Source of the DNA: an uncultured Desulfobacterales bacterium
GTDB taxonomy: Bacteria > Desulfobacterota > Desulfobacteria > Desulfobacterales > UBA11574
Assembly: GCA_937998305.1 (NCBI GenBank)
Contig: CALLDL010000215.1
Location: forward strand, 1 to 37,248
Reading direction: 5' to 3'
DNA length: 37,248 nt
Made by a program: the position numbers and the translations under genes. This document shows positions 34,315 to 37,248 of this stretch, piece by piece. The first letter of the stretch is position 1, and every line of letters starts with the position of its first letter. The notes under the pieces were generated by a model. It was not told the origin of the DNA. It ran no database searches and saw only the letters and a program-made list of their open reading frames with translations.

Positions 34315-34853
34315 CGAAAGTTCATCCTGGGCCTTGATGAGACGAATGCAATTGAAACGACTTACCTTCGAGCATAACTGCTCCAGGAACCCTATCGTAC
34401 AGAATTTCAGGATCTTTTACGTGAATATATAGATGCTCGAGCACAACTCCAGACAGACAGGATGGAGACAGTCCGACAGGTCATTGTAAAATCGGAAGAA
34501 TTACATAGCCGGCTCTGGTCAAAAGTAGTTGCGTTATCAGAAAATACTAGATACTCTGGTATCACAGCACTATTCATCAAATCTTTGAATGATGTGTTAG
34601 ACCTGCACGGAAAACGAAAAATGCCGGCTCGCGAAACCGCTACCTACTTTGTGACTTTTCTCTCTATCGCAATGCTGGGATACCAGGCCGGACTGACCGG
34701 AAAGCGAAGTCCCATAGCCAATTTGTGCTGATACTTACATTTTCAATCGTCTTGGCCCTGAGTGCCGATTTAGAGCGACCACGCCAAGAGATCTTCAGCG
34801 TAAGCCAACAGACCATGATCGATCTTAAGAGCAAAATCAGCCGAACATCTTGA
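34315..34853 (+). pseudogene. Decayed DUF4239 (bestrophin-like) membrane protein gene
   Basis: In the frame of the 34462 ATG, upstream codons read FILGLDETNAIETTYLRA, a TAA, then LLQEPYRTEFQDLLREYIDA. The family pattern continues (FIKSLNDVLDLHGKRKMPAR, then SIAMLGYQAGLTGKRSP). After residue 87 of the ATG reading the frame slips. The shifted frame gives VLILTFSIVLALSADLERPR and ends IDLKSKISRTS with a stop at 34851-34853. The N-terminal membrane helices are absent. So there are three lesions: 5' truncation, one stop (34375-34377) and one frameshift near 34728. The family name is from memory of its pattern. Confidence 0.8.
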
Positions 34854-34889
34854 TGTGACTATGGATACACCGTATCAAAGGAGGTAATC

Positions 34890-36833
34890 ATGAAAGGATG
34901 GAGATTTTTTCAACTGATTTCAATAACAGTAATAATGACTTTGGGACTAAGTCTGAGTGCATTTTCATCGGGAGGAGGGATTGTCACCGACGATGAGACA
35001 TCCTTGAGTGCTGCGGCAACAACAGAGCCTTATTCCCCTTATGCGCAGCGTACCTTCCCTACCATGCCACTGTGGGGTGATACCCATTTGCACACTGCAA
35101 TTTCATTTGATGCCGGCGCTTTTGGTGCCCGTCTGCTGCCGCCGGATGCCTATCGTTTTGCCAAGGGTGAAGAAGTGGTTTCATCGACTGGCCAACCGGT
35201 TAGGTTATCCCGCCCTCTTGATTTTCTGGTGGTTGCCGATCACTCGGACAACATGGGTTTCTTTCCAAAATTGCAGGCAGGCGCCCCCTATGTGATGGCA
35301 GATGAAAAGGGGCGCAGATGGCATGAATTGATTAAGGCGGGTGGCCAGGAAGGCGTGAAGGCTGCAGCCGAGATCATTGGTGCCTTTTCTCAGGGAAAGT
35401 TTCCTAAAACATTGGAATCCTTGCCTGGCACGAGCATCTATCGTTCCACCTGGGATGACACCATTAATGCTGCCGAAGAGGCGAATGACCCAGGTCATTT
35501 TACTGCTTTTATCGGTTATGAGTGGACGTCTCTGGTTAAGGGTAATAACTTGCACCGCGTTGTGATGTATCGTGATAATGCTGATCGTGCAAGATTGATG
35601 GAGCCTTATACTGCTTCTCCTCCAATAGGAAGCACCAACCCTGTCGATCTGTGGAAATGGATGGACAGCTATGAGACAAAAACGGCCGGACAGGTTTTGG
35701 CCATTGCGCATAACGGGAATCTGAGTAACGGTATCATGTTCCCGGAAATAAAAGCTTTTGGCCAAAAAATTAAAAAGAAATATGTCGAGACCCGCGCACG
35801 CTGGGAGCCGCTTTATGAAGTGACTCAGATCAAGGGTGACGGTGAGGCCCATCCCTTCCTCTCACCCAACGACGAATTTGCAGACTATGGCACCTGGGAT
35901 CAGGGCAATCTGGACTTGAGTGTGATGAAGAAAAACGAGATGCTGCAATTTGAGTATGCCCGCTCGGCTTTAAAAATAGGATTGCGGCTGGAAAATAAGC
36001 TGGGGACCAATCCCTATCAGTTTGGCCTGATTGGCTCCACCGACAGTCATACAGCGCTGGCAACGGCAGAAGAAGATAACTTTTTTGGCAAACATTCCGG
36101 TGGGGAGCCAAACAAGGATCGCTACAAGCACCCCATGGCCAAGATGGGAGATGTTGAATATAAAGGTTATTCACCGCTTGCATCGGGTTGGGCCGCGGTG
36201 TGGGCTGAACAAAATACCCGTGCATCCATTTTTGATGCGATGAAACGCAAGGAAACCTATGCCACCACCGGTAGCCGTATGATTGTGCGTTTCTTCGGTG
36301 GCTGGGAGTTTGACAGTAAAGACGCCAACAGCCGACTGCCCGCTCGAACAGGTTATGCCAAGGGTGTGCCCATGGGAGGTAATCTATCCGTGGCACCCAA
36401 AGGAAAGAAGGCGCCTACATTCCTCGTTGCTGCATTGAAGGATCCCATAGGTGGTAACCTGGATCGTATTCAGGTTATCAAAGGCTGGATGGATGGCAAA
36501 GACAAGCTGCATGAAAAGGTTTATAATGTAGCATGGTCTGATGATCGAAAATTGGATCCCAAAACCGGCAAGTTACCTCCTGTTGGTAACACCGTGGATG
36601 TTGCCAACGCCACCTGGACCAATACCATCGGCGACACCGAGCTTATCACCGTTTGGAAGGATCCCGACTTCGATGCCAAGCAGAGTGCCTTTTACTACGC
36701 GCGGGTGATTGAGATTCCAACACCACGATGGACAGCATTCGATGCCAAGTACTTTAAGGTGAATATGCCCAAGGAAGTTCCGATGACCACTACGGAACGT
36801 GCTTATACATCACCGATCTGGTATACGCCGTGA
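34890..36833 (+). CDS. Secreted DUF3604 (PHP-like metal hydrolase) protein
   Basis: The 647 residues begin with a signal peptide (about 1-27, cut near AFSSGG). PHP-superfamily metal motifs follow: GDTHLHTA with H66 and H68, VVADHSDNMGFFP with D117 and H118, FIGYEWTS, IAHNGNLSNG, and GSTDSHTALA. This arrangement marks the DUF3604 family, whose substrate I do not know; hydrolysis of a phosphate or sulfate ester is an inference from PHP relatives. A strong AAAGGAGGT precedes the ATG. It looks more GC-rich than the housekeeping genes, by eye. It may have been acquired. Confidence 0.88.
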   Translation: MKGWRFFQLISITVIMTLGLSLSAFSSGGGIVTDDETSLSAAATTEPYSPYAQRTFPTMPLWGDTHLHTAISFDAGAFGARLLPPDAYRFAKGEEVVSSTGQPVRLSRPLDFLVVADHSDNMGFFPKLQAGAPYVMADEKGRRWHELIKAGGQEGVKAAAEIIGAFSQGKFPKTLESLPGTSIYRSTWDDTINAAEEANDPGHFTAFIGYEWTSLVKGNNLHRVVMYRDNADRARLMEPYTASPPIGSTNPVDLWKWMDSYETKTAGQVLAIAHNGNLSNGIMFPEIKAFGQKIKKKYVETRARWEPLYEVTQIKGDGEAHPFLSPNDEFADYGTWDQGNLDLSVMKKNEMLQFEYARSALKIGLRLENKLGTNPYQFGLIGSTDSHTALATAEEDNFFGKHSGGEPNKDRYKHPMAKMGDVEYKGYSPLASGWAAVWAEQNTRASIFDAMKRKETYATTGSRMIVRFFGGWEFDSKDANSRLPARTGYAKGVPMGGNLSVAPKGKKAPTFLVAALKDPIGGNLDRIQVIKGWMDGKDKLHEKVYNVAWSDDRKLDPKTGKLPPVGNTVDVANATWTNTIGDTELITVWKDPDFDAKQSAFYYARVIEIPTPRWTAFDAKYFKVNMPKEVPMTTTERAYTSPIWYTP

Positions 36834-36951
36834 GGAAGGAGAATTAGAAAAACGAATATCTAATTAATTTCTGTATCAAAAAGCATTTCCGCTGAAATGA
36901 ACGTTATGCCCTATGAAGAGGCGGAAAGTATCATAAAAAAACAGTCAAAAA

Positions 36952-37171
36952 TTTGTACGTGTTCAGGGGGTGCACTCCACCGCTTCACTCCGGTGTCTAC
37001 GTGTCTGGTCATTTCAACAACTTAGCAGCGGTGCCATTCCTGCCCCCTCCGCGTTCTCCCGCGAAAAGCATGCGGGAGCCGCGGTCTCCTCCACTGCTAA
37101 ATCATTGAATTGACGAAGTCACTCCGCCAATATCGTTATTCGGGGAAGTGCACCCCCTGAACACGTACAAA
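36952..37171. mobile_element. 220-bp nested palindrome with perfect 25-bp inverted ends (MITE-like)
   Basis: The left end (36952-36976, beginning TTTGTACGTGTTCAGGGG) is exactly inverted at 37147-37171. Inside, a second imperfect pair (TTCAACAACTTAGCAGCGG against CCACTGCTAAATCATTGAA) surrounds a GC-rich core hairpin CTCCCGC-gaaaagcat-GCGGGAG flanked by CCGCG/CGCGG. No ORF is inside. The arm core recurs at 15946-15983. The flanks 36834-36951 and 37172-37248 hold no gene I can see. Confidence 0.8.
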
Positions 37172-37248
37172 AATTGTACTTGCTCCTTGTATATGCAGAA
37201 AAGAACAGAATATGGTCGGACACGGATGTGACAGACCGTTGGAAACAT

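Overview
The window looks like a chromosomal segment of a Gram-negative, moderate-GC bacterium, most probably a deltaproteobacterium of the Desulfobacterota (Desulfobacterales-like). This is inferred from gene order (rng, yajC, secD, secF, dprA, topA in one run; an argD/argH/lysA/dapF cluster), from the outer-membrane lipoproteins LptE and LptM, and from intergenic spaces full of short palindromic repeats. No 16S gene or other decisive marker is present, so the assignment is tentative.

Layout. Bases 303-9109 (minus strand) form one probable operon: rng, an unrecognised membrane-anchored protein, yajC, secD, secF, dprA, topA. Bases 9442-12851 (plus) carry leuS and lptE. rpsT lies convergent to them at 12923-13189, behind a shared bidirectional terminator. 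Bases 13458-24680 (plus) hold murJ, an FtsB-like gene, a small TPR gene, coaBC, a family 4 uracil-DNA glycosylase, an NfeD/slipin membrane pair, a Rho_N-like gene, a HAD phosphatase, xerC, hslV and hslU. Bases 24986-30786 are an arginine/lysine cluster: argD, a wrecked argF-argG remnant, argH, lptM (too short for routine ORF calling), lysA and dapF. Then come folK, a YHS-domain gene, fsa, pgsA and a tRNA-Gly/tRNA-Cys pair with a clear promoter and terminator. After the tRNAs (33.3-37.2 kb) the region becomes accessory: sparse genes, a tiny lipoprotein carrying a PEP-CTERM tag, a decayed DUF4239-like gene, a large secreted DUF3604 protein, and a roughly 220 bp palindromic element with perfect 25 bp inverted ends.

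What stands out. (1) argF and argG are joined by a deletion. What remains is the first ~24 codons of argF and the last ~120 codons of argG, and the argG part also has an in-frame stop, while argD and argH on either side are intact. (2) Nearly every long spacer holds a palindromic element. At least five unrelated families (called A to G here) share one architecture: arms built of imperfectly repeated short words, facing each other, often around a small perfect hairpin. Many begin within a few bases of the upstream stop codon or overlap it. Families A, B, C and D are each seen twice. (3) One repeat appears split by hslV: its two halves lie on either side of the gene, but adjacent behind the FtsB-like gene, where one half encodes the protein's C-terminal tail. 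(4) A hairpin with a T-run lies between an extended -10 promoter and the Rho_N-like gene, suggesting an attenuator or small RNA.

How the genes work together. The minus-strand operon combines RNA turnover (RNase G), protein export (YajC-SecD-SecF), DNA uptake/recombination (DprA) and supercoiling (TopA). The plus-strand block is mostly envelope building (LptE, LptM, MurJ, FtsB-like, NfeD-slipin, PgsA), cofactor supply (CoaBC, FolK), DNA maintenance (UDG, XerC) and proteolysis (HslUV). The argD-lysA-dapF group serves diaminopimelate/lysine synthesis. After the argF/argG loss, arginine synthesis is incomplete at this locus.
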